Shown here piece after piece: positions 47,827-58,142 of a stretch of DNA of 64,000 bases (positions within the stretch are counted from its first letter, which is position 1; every line of letters begins with the position of its first letter). Source of the DNA: Sporodiniella umbellata. Lineage: Eukaryota; Mucoromycota; Mucoromycetes; Mucorales; Rhizopodaceae. Made by a program: the position numbers and the translations under genes. The stretch covers positions 620,001 through 684,000 of the forward strand of contig JAIXMR010000001.1 in NCBI GenBank assembly GCA_025677835.1, read 5' to 3'. Below the pieces are notes generated by a model that searched no databases, was not told the DNA's origin, and was given only the letters and a program-made list of their open reading frames with translations.

Positions 47827-49513
47827 ATGGAAGACATAAACCAAAACAGTAGTGCGGCCTACGAACTGCCTACAGATGACAATCTTCTTGACCGTCAATC
47901 ACAGATGGACGAGATGGTGCATTTTCTTTCTACTGCACCTCATCAATGGGAAAGCCAGGCGTTGAAGGCTTTCCAGTTGCCCAACGGAGAGAATATTAGC
48001 TGTGTTTTATGGGATGATTTATTTTACATCTCAGGTACTGACATCGTTCGCTCTTTGATCTTTCGGTTCCATGCATTCGGAAGGCCGGTAGTGAATATGA
48101 AGAAGTTTGAAGAAGGTTTGTTCTCAGATCTGCGCAACTTGAAGCCCGGTCAAGACGCCAGCTTGGAGGAGCCGAGGTCAGAACTCTTGGACATGCTCTA
48201 CAAGAACAACTGTATCCGCACCAAAAAGAAGCAAAAGGTCTTTTACTGGTTTTCTGTGCCGCACGACCGCCTTTTTCTGGATGCTCTTGAGAGGGATTTG
48301 AAGCGTGAAAGAATGGACCTTGAACCGACTACCCAATCTGTAGCTAAACCTTCTACTGCACTTACAGTGAATTCGACTCAAGAGCTATTTCATGAAATGA
48401 AAAAAACTTTGCCTCATTTGAAAGGTCCGATACCGAACTCAAGTCTTTCATTACAAGGTAACACACATACACAAAAAAAAAAAAAAAAAAAAAATGACAT
48501 GAATATTCCTCTCCTTAAAATTTTTTGGGCCTTCTTTTTTTTTTTTTTTTTTTTTTTTGTTGGTTTATGAATGATTTTCTCACCTTTTAGTAACACCGAC
48601 CAGCCATTCTTCTACTAAACGAACGCGCGTACAATCAGTACCAGCCCAACATTGGCATAGGATAACTACGGCCCGCGTCAAGAAAACAACTGATTCACCT
48701 AAACCTCAAAAAACCCGTTCATTGAAAGAGCTTTCAACAGGTATACAAGCTTCTCAGTCGCTGGACTCGAAAAAGCCCAAGGCCTATTTTGGAAAAATGA
48801 ACCTGAACGATCCTAAACGTAAAAACCGTGTGGTCACCTCTCCTTCCGCGCCTATAAAGAGCCGTGTACGTTCTCATGAACATTGCCATCATTCGGTTCC
48901 TCAATCGACTCAATTCTCTCGTGTGGCCTCTTTTGGTGTGCCCTCCCCTCAACCAAGTCCAAGTCGTTTGGCCATGGCTGCCTATAAAGCAGGTCTCGTA
49001 TCCCCACCTCCTGTGACTGCTGCTACGGTGGTTGAGCCCAACTGGCATTACGCCATGGGTCCACAGGATCTGTTTGAACCTGCAGTTCATATCAATGCAT
49101 GCTACATTTGCGGAGAAGGCCTTTCTACTGCAGATAAACTGGCAGAGCATCATAGAATAATGCATTTTGAGGAAAACAACACATTATTGATGTCAGATAC
49201 TACAATGTTAGAAAGCACTTTGCTTGACAGGCAATCATGGCCATTGATAGACATCAAAATGCAAGACTCTCTCTTTCCTCTCTACCCTGGATTTTATCCA
49301 CCCGCTATCACCTCACCTACCAATTCGTTTCATTACTGTGAAGACGACCGTTCTTCCTCTACCGCATCCTCGTCTCCTTCTAATCTTTTTCAATCGATGA
49401 CTCTCTTTCAACCTTTTAAACATATAGCTCAGGATCCATCTCTTTTGGACCCTTCTTTTTATTCCATGATTGACCCTTTCTCACTCCCAATGGATTTTAC
49501 ATATAACATCTAA
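47827..49513 (+). CDS. STE12: Ste12-family transcription factor
   Basis: Two exons, 47827-48457 and 48591-49513, give 517 aa. Residues about 35-150 are the Ste12 homeodomain-like DNA-binding region: LPNGENISCVLWDDLFYISG, TDIVRSLIFRFHAFGRPV, KFEEGLFSDLRNLKPG and KKQKVFYWFSVPHDRLFLDA. The C-terminal half is Ser/Pro-rich and has one C2H2-like unit, CYICGEGLSTADKLAEHH plus RIMH, near residues 381-402. Filamentous fungal Ste12 proteins commonly carry two C2H2 fingers, so a single one is reduced. Ste12 binds pheromone-response elements and is activated by MAP kinase for mating and invasive growth. The 133-nt intron holds an A22 and a T24 run. The gene is divergent from the PAK kinase gene. Confidence 0.94.
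48473..48558. repeat. A22 ... T24 inverted pair in the STE12 intron
   Basis: A22 at 48473-48494 and T24 at 48535-48558 can pair in the pre-mRNA, looping out about 40 nt and bringing the donor and acceptor together. Confidence 0.8.
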
Positions 49514-49553
49514 ACACTCACTAGCATTGACCCTTCCTACACCCATACTTCCC

Positions 49554-49556
<3 letters not shown>

Positions 49557-49591
<35 letters not shown>
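49557..49591. repeat. (TA)n microsatellite 3' of STE12
   Basis: About 35 bp, beginning 43 bp after the STE12 stop; probably within the 3' UTR. Confidence 0.9.
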
Positions 49592-49593
<2 letters not shown>

Positions 49594-50552
49594 TATGCCC
49601 TTTTATGTACTTTCAACTATTTTTTATGCTTGTTTATGCTTTTCTCATTTTTCTTGTCTTTTTTTTTGTTTTGTTTTCTATAATACATCTTATATCATTT
49701 CATTGGCCGATTCAATAAACAGTGTTCTATTCCCCATCTTTTCTCTTGTCCCCTTCTTTTTTTTTTTTTTAGAATTAAATAAATCAGGTTAAAATTATAC
49801 GTAGGATAATTCAAAGCGTGCGAAATCTTATCTGTTTTACACTATGGAATAAATCCAGCTTTCTTGAGACGGTCGGCATAGGAACACTTTGGAACTTGTT
49901 CTTAATCAATGACACCTACCGTTTTTGATCGATTCTTTTTCTACTGTCTAGGGTCTAACTCTTCTTATTTTTCAAGATATTTTCAACGCGCAGTTGGTAT
50001 AGGATTTCTATTGAAAGCAAAAAAAAAAAAAATAGGGCTAGAAACAAATCAAAGGAGAAATCAATTCATCTGTTGTGATCTATGACAGGGTAGCTAAGGA
50101 GTATGTAGCATTTCCTGATGAATATTAGCTGTAAGATTTAGATAATAACATCTGCAGCTTTTTTTTTTTTTTCCCTCACTCAAAAAAAAAAAAAACCTTT
50201 GGACTTTTGATCTCCCTAAACAGCAACTTACGATTGTTCAAAGTGGGTCCTAAAGTAAAAAGCCCTATTGCGTAAATCGCCTTACGAATCATATCAAACG
50301 TGCCTCTTTCATAGTGTCAACACGCTCTCGCTCCTATATCTCCCGGCGAAACAAAAATAAGTCTTGGACTACAAGCACTTTGGCTTGAGTTTTGTTTCTT
50401 TCGAAGGAGCTAGCAAAGCCTGACTGACAGCGCGTTTCCATCCACCGAGTAGCTTAAAAGCCACAGGAAGAAGGGGGCGGTGATTTCAGAAAATCGCTTG
50501 ACCGACTGACGTCATCACTCCAAACTGGCTTGTCTTTCGGCATTTGAAACTA

Positions 50553-50574
50553 TTTTTTTTTTTTTTTTTTTTTT
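50553..50574. repeat. T22 homopolymer
   Basis: About 310 bp before the NDUFS2 start. Confidence 0.85.
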
Positions 50575-50885
50575 GGCAATTTTTTTTCTGGTTGCCCTGG
50601 TGCTTTCCCCCCCCCCACCTGGTTTTGTGAACCACTGTCTTTTTATTCATTAATTTTTTTTTTTTTTTTTTTTTTCTATTTTTTTGGTGTTGAAGTAAAA
50701 AAAAAAAAAAAAAAAGAGGGTAATAAAAAAAAAAAGAAAGCCCTGTTGAGCACCTTTGATTTTTTTTTTTTCTATTATTATAAGCACTCACTCTTCTTAA
50801 ACTTTTGGTTGTTATCAGTTCAACTTTATACAACAACAACCCCCCCACTCTTGCATAAAAATAGATATCACAGAAAGAAAACAAA

Positions 50886-52433
50886 ATGTCATTTGCTACT
50901 AGAATGTGGGCACGCAAGTTTGCCCAAGGAGCCTCCAGCAGAGCTTTCCTTCGACCTGCCACACCCATGAAGACTTTCCAACCTTTACGTGCCATGGCAA
51001 CTGCCACTAACAACACAGCCGAAACATTTGATTTCCAACGCACTACCATTACTGAAGAAGATACTTCCTTTGGTGGTAAGAGAGATTCACACATATACAA
51101 AAAAAAAAAAAAAAAAAAAAAAAACTTTTGCCTTCTTCTTTTGTCCTGCTTTTGTTTTGACCTATTAAAACCTTCCTGTTTCTATAGTGAGCCATGATGA
51201 TGAAGAGAGTCGATTGCGTAACTTTACTGTCAATTTCGGACCTCAACATCCAGCTGCCCACGGTGTACTTCGTTTGATTCTCGAGTTGAACGGTGAAGAG
51301 ATTGTTCGTGCCGATCCTCATATTGGTTTGCTTCATCGCGGTACTGAAAAGTTGATTGAGTACAAGACGTATCTCCAAGCGTTGCCTTACTTTGATCGTT
51401 TGGATTATGTGTCCATGATGACCAACGAACAAGCTTACTCGTTGGCTGTGGAGAAGCTCTTGAATATTGAAGTCCCCGAACGTGCCAAGTATATTCGTAC
51501 GATGTTTGGTGAGATTACACGTATCTTGAACCACATTATGGCCGTCATGACACACGCTATGGATGTGGGTGCCTTGACGCCTTTCTTGTGGATGTTTGAA
51601 GAACGTGAAAAGCTGATGGAATTCTACGAGCGTGTGTCTGGTGCCCGTATGCACGCTGCCTATGTTCGTCCTGGTGGCGTTGCCCTCGATCTCCCCCATG
51701 GCTTGTTGAAGGATATCGATGACTGGGCTGCTCAATTCGGTGACCGTATTGATGAAATTGAAGAGCTTTTGTCTGCCAATCGTATCTGGCAAATCCGTAC
51801 TCGCGATGTGGGTGTTGTCACTGCCCAAGAAGCCCAAGACTGGAGTTTCTCTGGCGTGCTCTGTCGTGGCTCTGGTATCCAGTGGGATATCCGTAAAGTA
51901 GCTCCCTACGATGCTTACGATCAGGTTGAATTCGATGTGCCTATCGGCCAAAACGGGGATTGCTTTGACCGTTATCTGTGTCGTATGGAAGAAATGCGTC
52001 AATCGCTTCGTATCGTCAACCAATGTACCAACCAAATGCCTGAAGGCGTGATCAAGACCGATGACTGGAAGGTGACTCCCCCTCCTCGCGCTGCCATGAA
52101 GGAAAACATGGAAGCCTTGATTCACCACTTCAAGCTTTACTCTGAAGGTTACTCCGTGCCTGCTGGTGACACCTATACTGTCATCGAAGCCCCCAAGGGT
52201 GAATTCGGTGTCTATTTGGTATCCGATGGCTCCAACAGACCTTACAGATGTAAGATCAGAGCTCCTGGTTTCACTCATCTTCAAGGCTCTGACTTCATGT
52301 CCCGTAACCATTTGCTTCCCGATATGGTCACTATCATCGGTACTATGGTAAGTCTTCTAGATAACTATCCTATCCAATCTCACCCTTTAACAAAAATAAT
52401 TAGGATATTGTCTTTGGTGAAGTAGATCGATAA
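50886..52433 (+). CDS. NDUFS2: Complex I 49-kDa core subunit, NDUFS2
   Basis: Three exons, 50886-51075, 51188-52347 and 52404-52433, give 459 aa, the normal size. The first 50 residues ([19 protein letters not shown]) form a mitochondrial presequence. Core motifs include [83 protein letters not shown] and the histidine-containing [11 protein letters not shown]. The last exon has only 30 nt and encodes DIVFGEVDR, the universal C-terminus; reading through the intron would replace it with unrelated residues. NDUFS2 forms part of the quinone-binding site and accepts electrons near cluster N2. Codon use is strongly biased, as for a highly expressed gene, which also leaves a long antisense frame. 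Confidence 0.98.
51099..51124. repeat. A26 homopolymer in NDUFS2 intron 1
   Basis: Occupies a quarter of the 112-nt first intron. Confidence 0.85.
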
Positions 52434-52543
52434 ATAACACGCACTACACTCACTCTGCCCACCAAAAAAAACCCTCTCTTTGTTTATTCACAAATAATAA
52501 ATTATCTACCAAACCATCCTAACTAACTACCTGAGTGCTTCTC

Positions 52544-52568
52544 AAAAAAAAAAAAAAAAAAAAAAAAA
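52544..52568. repeat. A25 homopolymer
   Basis: Between NDUFS2 and NDUFA11, 110 bp after the NDUFS2 stop. Confidence 0.85.
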
Positions 52569-52673
52569 TTGTGACGTAGGCTTTTTGAACCCAGAGCCTT
52601 CTTCTCTCTTTCACTGCAAAGGGGAGGGGGGGGGGCCAAAATTTTATTTTCCATGTCCTCCATTGACAGCCCT

Positions 52674-52676
<3 letters not shown>

Positions 52677-52707
<31 letters not shown>
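52677..52707. repeat. T31 homopolymer, NDUFA11 promoter
   Basis: About 90 bp before the NDUFA11 ATG; the longest pure run I read in the window. A second run, T19 at 52749-52767, ends 30 bp before the ATG. Confidence 0.85.
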
Positions 52708-52710
<3 letters not shown>

Positions 52711-52797
52711 TCTACTTTTTTCCAACCCCCCACTCTACCTATTATATATTTTTTTTTTTTTTTTTTTCAACCTTAAAAAAAAAAAAAGAGAGGAAAA

Positions 52798-53368
52798 ATG
52801 ACTGCATCTAAAGATTGTCTTGCAGACTCTGCCAACACAGCCGCCATTGCCGGTGGTATCGGTCTTGTTGTATCCGCCATGCAAAACACGATTCAAAAGC
52901 ATCACGCTGGTGCTCGAGGTGTTATTACTAGAACAGGTGGCACCATTGCTTTTTTCGGTAACAAAAAAAAAAAAAAAAAAAAAGAATCGAGCAACAAGGT
53001 AGCCTAACCGTGTTATTCAGCTGCTATGGGTGGTATCTTCACCTTGGGTGAATGTGTAGCCAAAGACATTCGTAAAGAAGACGATGCTATCAATGCAGGC
53101 ATCGGTGGTTGTGCAGCTGGATTTTTGGCCGGTATCAAAAGTATGTGTTTTGTTTGAATGAAAAGAAAACGTTTGCTTATATCTGTTTTTTGTTGTTATA
53201 GCTCATTCATTTGGAAAAATGCTTCTTGGATGTGCAGCTATTGGTGGCACCATGTACACTTATGAAGCTTCTGGACAATTGAAAGGACAATTCGCCAACA
53301 AAACTAGAGAAGAAAAGAAAGAGTATGAAAGAGCCTTTTTCAAACATCACAAAGCAGAAGAAGCCTAA
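52798..53368 (+). CDS. NDUFA11: Complex I subunit NDUFA11 / B14.7 homologue
   Basis: Three exons, 52798-52957, 53021-53140 and 53202-53368, give 148 aa. The protein has four Gly/Ala-rich hydrophobic segments of the Tim17/22/23 type: TAAIAGGIGLVVSAMQ, GGTIAFFGAAMGGIFTLGE, IGGCAAGFLAGIK and MLLGCAAIGGTMYTYEA. The C-terminus is charged (KEYERAFFKHHKAEEA). This fits NDUFA11 (B14.7), a Tim17-like accessory subunit that stabilises the membrane arm of complex I. A Tim17/22-family import subunit is the alternative, but the length and the C-terminal tail favour NDUFA11. It lies 364 bp downstream of NDUFS2 on the same strand. The first intron contains a run of about 19 A. Confidence 0.85.
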
Positions 53369-53408
53369 ATTCTTTTGTTATTATTTTCGAGCTTCAATAA
53401 TAATGATA

Positions 53409-53410
<2 letters not shown>

Positions 53411-53439
<29 letters not shown>
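53411..53439. repeat. A29 homopolymer
   Basis: Begins 43 bp after the NDUFA11 stop, possibly encoded within the 3' UTR. Confidence 0.85.
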
Positions 53440-53514
53440 CAGAAAAAACAAGGCAAACACCCAACACTACTTTTTTTTCAGTATTCCATGACGATCTCAA
53501 CTCTCGGCATTTTC

Positions 53515-53538
53515 AAAAAAAAAAAAAAAAAAAAAAAA
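53515..53538. repeat. A24 homopolymer
   Basis: Second A run in the same 3' flank, 76 bp after the A29 run. Confidence 0.85.
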
Positions 53539-53766
53539 CAAAAAACGCAACTATGGTGTTTGTTGTATTCTTGTCTTTTATAGACATAAGAGAGACAGGC
53601 AGACCGTCATTGATTATTTATAAACGTTCTTTTCTTTGTAAAGGGCACTTGTAGAGTATTGGCAAGTCGCAGTGAAGATCAAATGTACTTTTGGTTGTTG
53701 TGAGTAATGAGTGTATGATACAGTGTTGTTTTTATTCATAAGCTCATATTATTATCATTTTTATCT

Positions 53767-55687
53767 TCAAGCCTTTCTTTTTACTAACTGTATCTTGAAA
53801 GGCAGAGGGGACATAATACCACCATAGTCAATGACATCTTTGATATTTGCGTGCAAAACCTTTCCATCGGGAGAAACATAGGGCTCGACTGTATGCTCAG
53901 CAAGCAAATGGCACAACCAGGTAAATATCTCAACCTCAGCCTAAACAACCATGAGTCTTTTACTCTATGGCTTTTTTTAAATCAATAAATAAATGAATCA
54001 ACATACCAAGTAAATACCAGGACACATGCGTCTGCCCCAGCCGAAATTAAACATCTCTCGGTTGTCTACGTGAGATTTACTAGATGCATGGATTGATCTA
54101 AAGTCGTTCATATAACGCTCTGGATCGAACGTTTCAGGATCTTTGTAATGTGTGGCACTTAGGTTGGCTGTATGTCCGTTTCCAAATAAAATGGTATCTT
54201 TTGGAATGATATAATCCTTATATACAACTATGAAAGCTGTGTTAGTACCAAGCCTTTTACTTTGCAACCCATCGATACTTGCTGTCTTCAGTGGCTCGAT
54301 GAGGGAGGCCTAGAGCAGCAGATGTTTTGTATCGCATCGCTTCCTTCATATAAGCCAAGGTACACGGAAGTTTAGAGCGCTCTGTGTATTTTGGAAATCG
54401 ACCATGCTCTTCAAAAAAGGCATCAAGCTCTTTCGCTATTTTCTTTTGCCACTCAGGGTAATGTGACAATAGCGATACAACAAAGGCAATACCGTAAGAA
54501 GAAGTATCGGCTCCACCAATCATGACATCCACTGGACATAGTTTAGGTCTTATTATAGCATATTTAGTGTTAGAATGTCGTATCTTACCTGCAGTCACGA
54601 CTATGTTGGACAAATCGGATCTAGGTAAAGGGTCGATAGTAACAATGGACTTGATTAACGATTTTCGATCCATTTGAAGACCTTTCGTGATAAGTTTAGA
54701 ATAATAAGGACGATGTCGGTTGTGAACAAAATCTTTCATTTTTGACTCTCTTTGAAAGATAACGTCCAAAAACAAAAGTAAAGGAAAGAATGTGCCCAGA
54801 TCGTTTACAGTATTGAACAAGTTGACATGTTCTAGTATAATCTCCTCTAGCTCCTTTAGGTCTGGATCTTCGAGAGACTTGAAGCCGTCAAGGCCAAAGA
54901 TACTAGAAAACATAATGTTTGCCGAAGTAAACCGTGTATACTTAAGAGGTTCCACGCCCTTGTCTGAGGATTCTATATAAGACTGCACCATGAGCTCAAT
55001 CCCGCATTGCGTACTTTTCTGTATAGCTTCATGCATATCATCTACACATTGCGGGGAGTAAGTTTCCAAAATAGCCCGTCGCATGTTTCTCCATCCTTTA
55101 TCATTTTGTATAAAGGCAACGCCCCTAATAAAGAAAAAGTATCTTAAATACCTCTTTTTTTTTTTTTTTTTTTTTTTTTTCTGGGTTGCTTTTGATACTA
55201 AAACATTACTTGTGAGTATCTGAATGAATAGTAACAGCGTAATTTAAAAAAGGTCTTCCAGAGCTTTTAGACCCATGAATCGAAAAAATTTCGTGTGCCA
55301 TCTTTGGATCTCCAATAAATACCCAGTTCTGAACTCCTGCCTTGAGCTGAAAGATAGGACCCAATTCTCTATGCCATTCAGTAATTTTATGTCCAGGGCA
55401 CTTTCCCATCAATGGGAGATGACCTATCCAAAAAAAAAAAAAAAAAAAAAAAAAAGAATGAGAGCTGTTTCATAGGTTGAGGGTCTGTACATACCAAAAT
55501 AAAAATAGTCGCCTTTTGGTGAAGGAATCTTTTTTGCTCCATGTTTAACTGACTTTTTTGTGATTTTAATAGCAAATCCAATCAAGCAAGCAGTCGTTAC
55601 TGTTAAGATAGCAGTATTGAGCACTGAGCGTTGTCTTTGATTGACTAAGGCAATCATTTGGTCGATTTTTTCGTAGGTCAAAAACAT
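53767..55687 (-). CDS. Cytochrome P450 monooxygenase
   Basis: Six exons, 55687-55495, 55423-55210, 55124-54589, 54531-54269, 54216-54007 and 53940-53767, give 529 aa. An N-terminal membrane anchor (AILTVTTACLIGFAI) is followed by a Pro-containing hinge (KKIPSPKGDYFYFG). The I-helix has GGADTSSYG, the K-helix KEAMRYKTS gives E-x-x-R, and the haem loop is FNFGWGRRMCPG with the ligand Cys near residue 467. All diagnostic residues are present. It is an ER monooxygenase of unknown substrate; the organisation recalls the large P450 sets of Mucorales. The fourth intron (54217-54268) uses an unusual GTTGCA donor and an ATAAG acceptor, chosen because other pairings break the frame, so that junction is less certain. 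Confidence 0.9.
55155..55180. repeat. T26 homopolymer in P450 intron 2
   Basis: On the coding strand this is A26 within the 85-nt intron at 55125-55209. Confidence 0.85.
55430..55455. repeat. A26 homopolymer in P450 intron 1
   Basis: On the coding strand this is T26 immediately before the acceptor; it acts as an extreme polypyrimidine tract. Confidence 0.85.
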
Positions 55688-56781
55688 ATAGAAGTTTTTA
55701 TAAAAAAAAAAGGACTAGTGTTAAATACAAATAAAATCGTTTTTTCTCATAAACCTTTTTATATACATATCGGATAGTGTAAAGACTCAAATGATCTTTT
55801 TTTTTTTGGAAACTATTAAAAAAATTTGTCTATTTTTTTTTTTTTTAACATAAAGAAGATTGTAGACTTTTAAGTTGTTAGTCTGGCATTTAATATCAAC
55901 AGGTGAGACTTTTAAAACAATTGATCTTTTGCCGTTCAAAAGTACAAATTGCTACCATAGCTGCTACACAAAATGTTTCTAAAGGTAGGGTTTTCTTTTT
56001 CTTTTTTTCTTTTTTTAATCCTAATCTACAGCTGATGGAGCTGCTTGAAAATCTATGGTATATTTTTAAAAGCACACAAAAACGGCAAGATATTTACAAT
56101 TACGAAAAAAAAAAAAAAAAAAAAAAAAAAGGCTTTTGTAAGCAAACAGTTTGGATAGTAAGTGTAGCTCATGTGTGCATTTAAGCAAAACAATCCAACA
56201 TCACTTGATTCCATTTTCGCTTGAGAACAATTAAAAGCGCATATGCTTGCAGGCTCAAAAGCATTGGGTGCCCCTCAATAAAAATAAGTAGACATAAACC
56301 AGATATAAATGCTGCTTTTGGTAGTTCTATTTAACCTTATGTAGTAACAAAGCAAACAACACATGTAATCTGGTATTTGATTCGAAATAGCTGTCAGTGT
56401 TTTGCGATCAACGGCGATGGCTTGAGTTCTTTTTTTTTTTTTGTAGATGGCAGCGGTTGTATAGTTGAACATGTGTATGTTCTTTACTATCAACACAACA
56501 TTATCATAGTGAATTACTTGATATATCAACAGCAGAAACTGACAAACAGGTTTATAGACAGCTATAGTCGGCTCAAAGTGTAATTCTACAAGTTCTCGTT
56601 TTTTTTTTAAGTGGACAAAGTGATTCAAGTCGAAAAAATGCGTATGTTGAAGTATGGTTTTTAATAATGCAAATGATAAATATAATCAAGAAAAGAGTGG
56701 GCTTGTTTAAATACAACACCACCAAACAGTGTTGTCCTTGTTGTTTTCTTTTCTTGTTTGTAAAGCCTGTTAAAAAGTCCT
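55688..56781. other. Intergenic, P450 promoter side
   Basis: Holds the P450 promoter and A26 at 56105-56130. Short frames on both strands lack domains. No gene supported. Confidence 0.5.
56105..56130. repeat. A26 homopolymer
   Basis: Intergenic run upstream of the P450 gene. Confidence 0.85.
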
Positions 56782-57040
56782 TTATTTTCTTCCAGATTTT
56801 CTAGCTTCTTTTTCAAGGTTTTCTTTAAAAGCCTTCATGAAGTCTCCACCGACCTTTGATCCTAAATCATGGTAGATCAGAAAACGTTCAAACACAGAAA
56901 ACAATAGGGATCTTACCTTGTTCAGAGACATTGGACACATGGTGATGAGTTTTAGCTGCTATACGGTTGAACAAAGGGCTTGCCAAAAGGCGTTCGGTAA
57001 TGAAAGAAGAAAACCAAAAGTTGGCAAGTTTTTGAAACAT
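56782..57040 (-). CDS. Small 67-residue basic protein
   Basis: Two exons, 57040-56917 and 56861-56782, give 67 aa; the 55-nt intron has sites GTAAGA and TTTAG. The N-terminal half is hydrophobic and amphipathic (MFQKLANFWFSSFITERLLA), with a His cluster (THHHVS). The C-terminal half is a charged helix (FMKAFKENLEKEARKSGRK). The N-terminus could act as a mitochondrial targeting or membrane-associating helix. Both exons keep coding character on either side of a phase-consistent intron, which argues against a chance frame. I do not recognise a family. It is separated from the upstream HAD gene by about 380 bp, which hold a second small frame. Confidence 0.65.
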
Positions 57041-57095
57041 GTTGCTACGAAGAAAAAAAAAAAAAAAAATGTGAGAAAAAACTGTCCATCCAGGG

Positions 57096-57233
57096 CTATA
57101 AAATATTACCCCTCAAGTATTTTAAGACTCCGAAACCGATTCTATTCGTTTTGATCTTTTGGTCGGAGCCATAGGATTTCGGTTCTGATCCAGTCGGGCC
57201 TTTACCGGACAGAATAGCGTTTAGCTTAGACAT
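57096..57233 (-). CDS. Possible 45-residue small ORF
   Basis: Frame beginning MSKLNAILSGKGPTGSEPKS, with a basic, Gly/Ser-rich composition, ending KYLRGNIL. It lies just upstream of the 67-residue gene on the same strand. A donor-like GGGTAATA near its end does not join in phase with the downstream gene. It could be a separate small protein, an upstream ORF in the same transcript, or chance. Confidence 0.3.
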   Translation of the reverse strand: MSKLNAILSGKGPTGSEPKSYGSDQKIKTNRIGFGVLKYLRGNIL

Positions 57234-57423
57234 CCCTGGTACTAGCACCTTTCTAATTTTGTACTACTTGCTATATGCATAGTAAACAGCCAAGTAAAAT
57301 TTGACAGTAGCTTCTCAAGAGACAGTCTGCCCCTTTTTAGTTTTTTTCTGCCAAAAACCTTAATTACCATCTTGCTACGTTTTGAATTAAAGCAATGCAT
57401 TGATCACAAGCATTTTGATTTAT

Positions 57424-58110
57424 TTAAACCTCAACAATTTTAAAAAATCCGGTCTCGGTTTTTTCCAATCTCAATTTTTTATCGGTCAATTTTCTAGTAA
57501 CATCTTCGACTTCAGCAAAAGTGTCAAAAGGAATAAAGGGTATGTTTTCCCGTTCACAATAAGTTTCTAAATCGCGTCCTTTTCTGGCAAACAAAACATC
57601 TGCGTGTCTAGCAGCAGAGATGTCCGATACACCATCTCCACAAAATATGAAAACAGCACTCTCGGGGGCTGTAGCTCTTGCCTCTAGGAGACCTTTGGTA
57701 TAAAAAGATGAGTATTTGCTACCGTAAACTTTTTTGTCTTACTTTTTGACTTGTCGTTGCCATAAATACTACAGTATAAAAACTTAGTTATATTGGGTTT
57801 CGACAGATTATTACCTGTCGTCTCTCCAGATGATTCTCCAAGTTCTGTCTACAATTTCACCATCATTGCTTATTATTTTAATATCCTTAGACTGCTCTCC
57901 CAAGAAATTGAACATAATCTTTTCCAAAACAGGGTACAGTCCACTAAACAATCAAAGTGAGCTATAGCACTATTTGTAGCTCTGTCTACCTGCTTATAAC
58001 TGTAACAGGGAAACTGTTTTCCCGACAGTAGTTGTAGAAAGATGGAAAACCAGGGTCAATACGGCAGTCTTTCCAGTGGAAAAAGAAAAGTTCAGCGCTT
58101 TCTACTTTTT

Positions 58111-58142
<32 letters not shown>

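Larger units (their letters stand above)
49514..50885. other. Intergenic, STE12 3' flank and NDUFS2 promoter
   Basis: Holds (TA)n at 49557-49591, T22 at 50553-50574, a C-rich run near 50610, and further T and A runs at 50655-50730. No gene is supported; the sequence at 50200-50480 is less AT-rich but has no open frame or tRNA that I can see. Confidence 0.5.
53369..53766. other. Convergent gap, NDUFA11 / P450
   Basis: Contains A29 at 53411-53439 and A24 at 53515-53538, on the coding strand of NDUFA11. Both lie in its 3' flank. No gene seen. Confidence 0.55.

Noticed and set aside
51049..52311. A 420-codon open frame antisense to NDUFS2
   Set aside because: NDUFS2 is certain on the plus strand, and its strong codon bias avoids complementary stops. 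The antisense product has no domain and is His/Thr-rich, as expected for a shadow frame.
52348..52425. NDUFS2 ending in a non-conserved tail by read-through
   Set aside because: Splicing to the 30-nt exon restores the invariant C-terminus.
53411..53538. Long A runs after NDUFA11 as traces of retroposition
   Set aside because: NDUFA11 has introns, no target-site duplication is visible, and similar A runs occur throughout the region.
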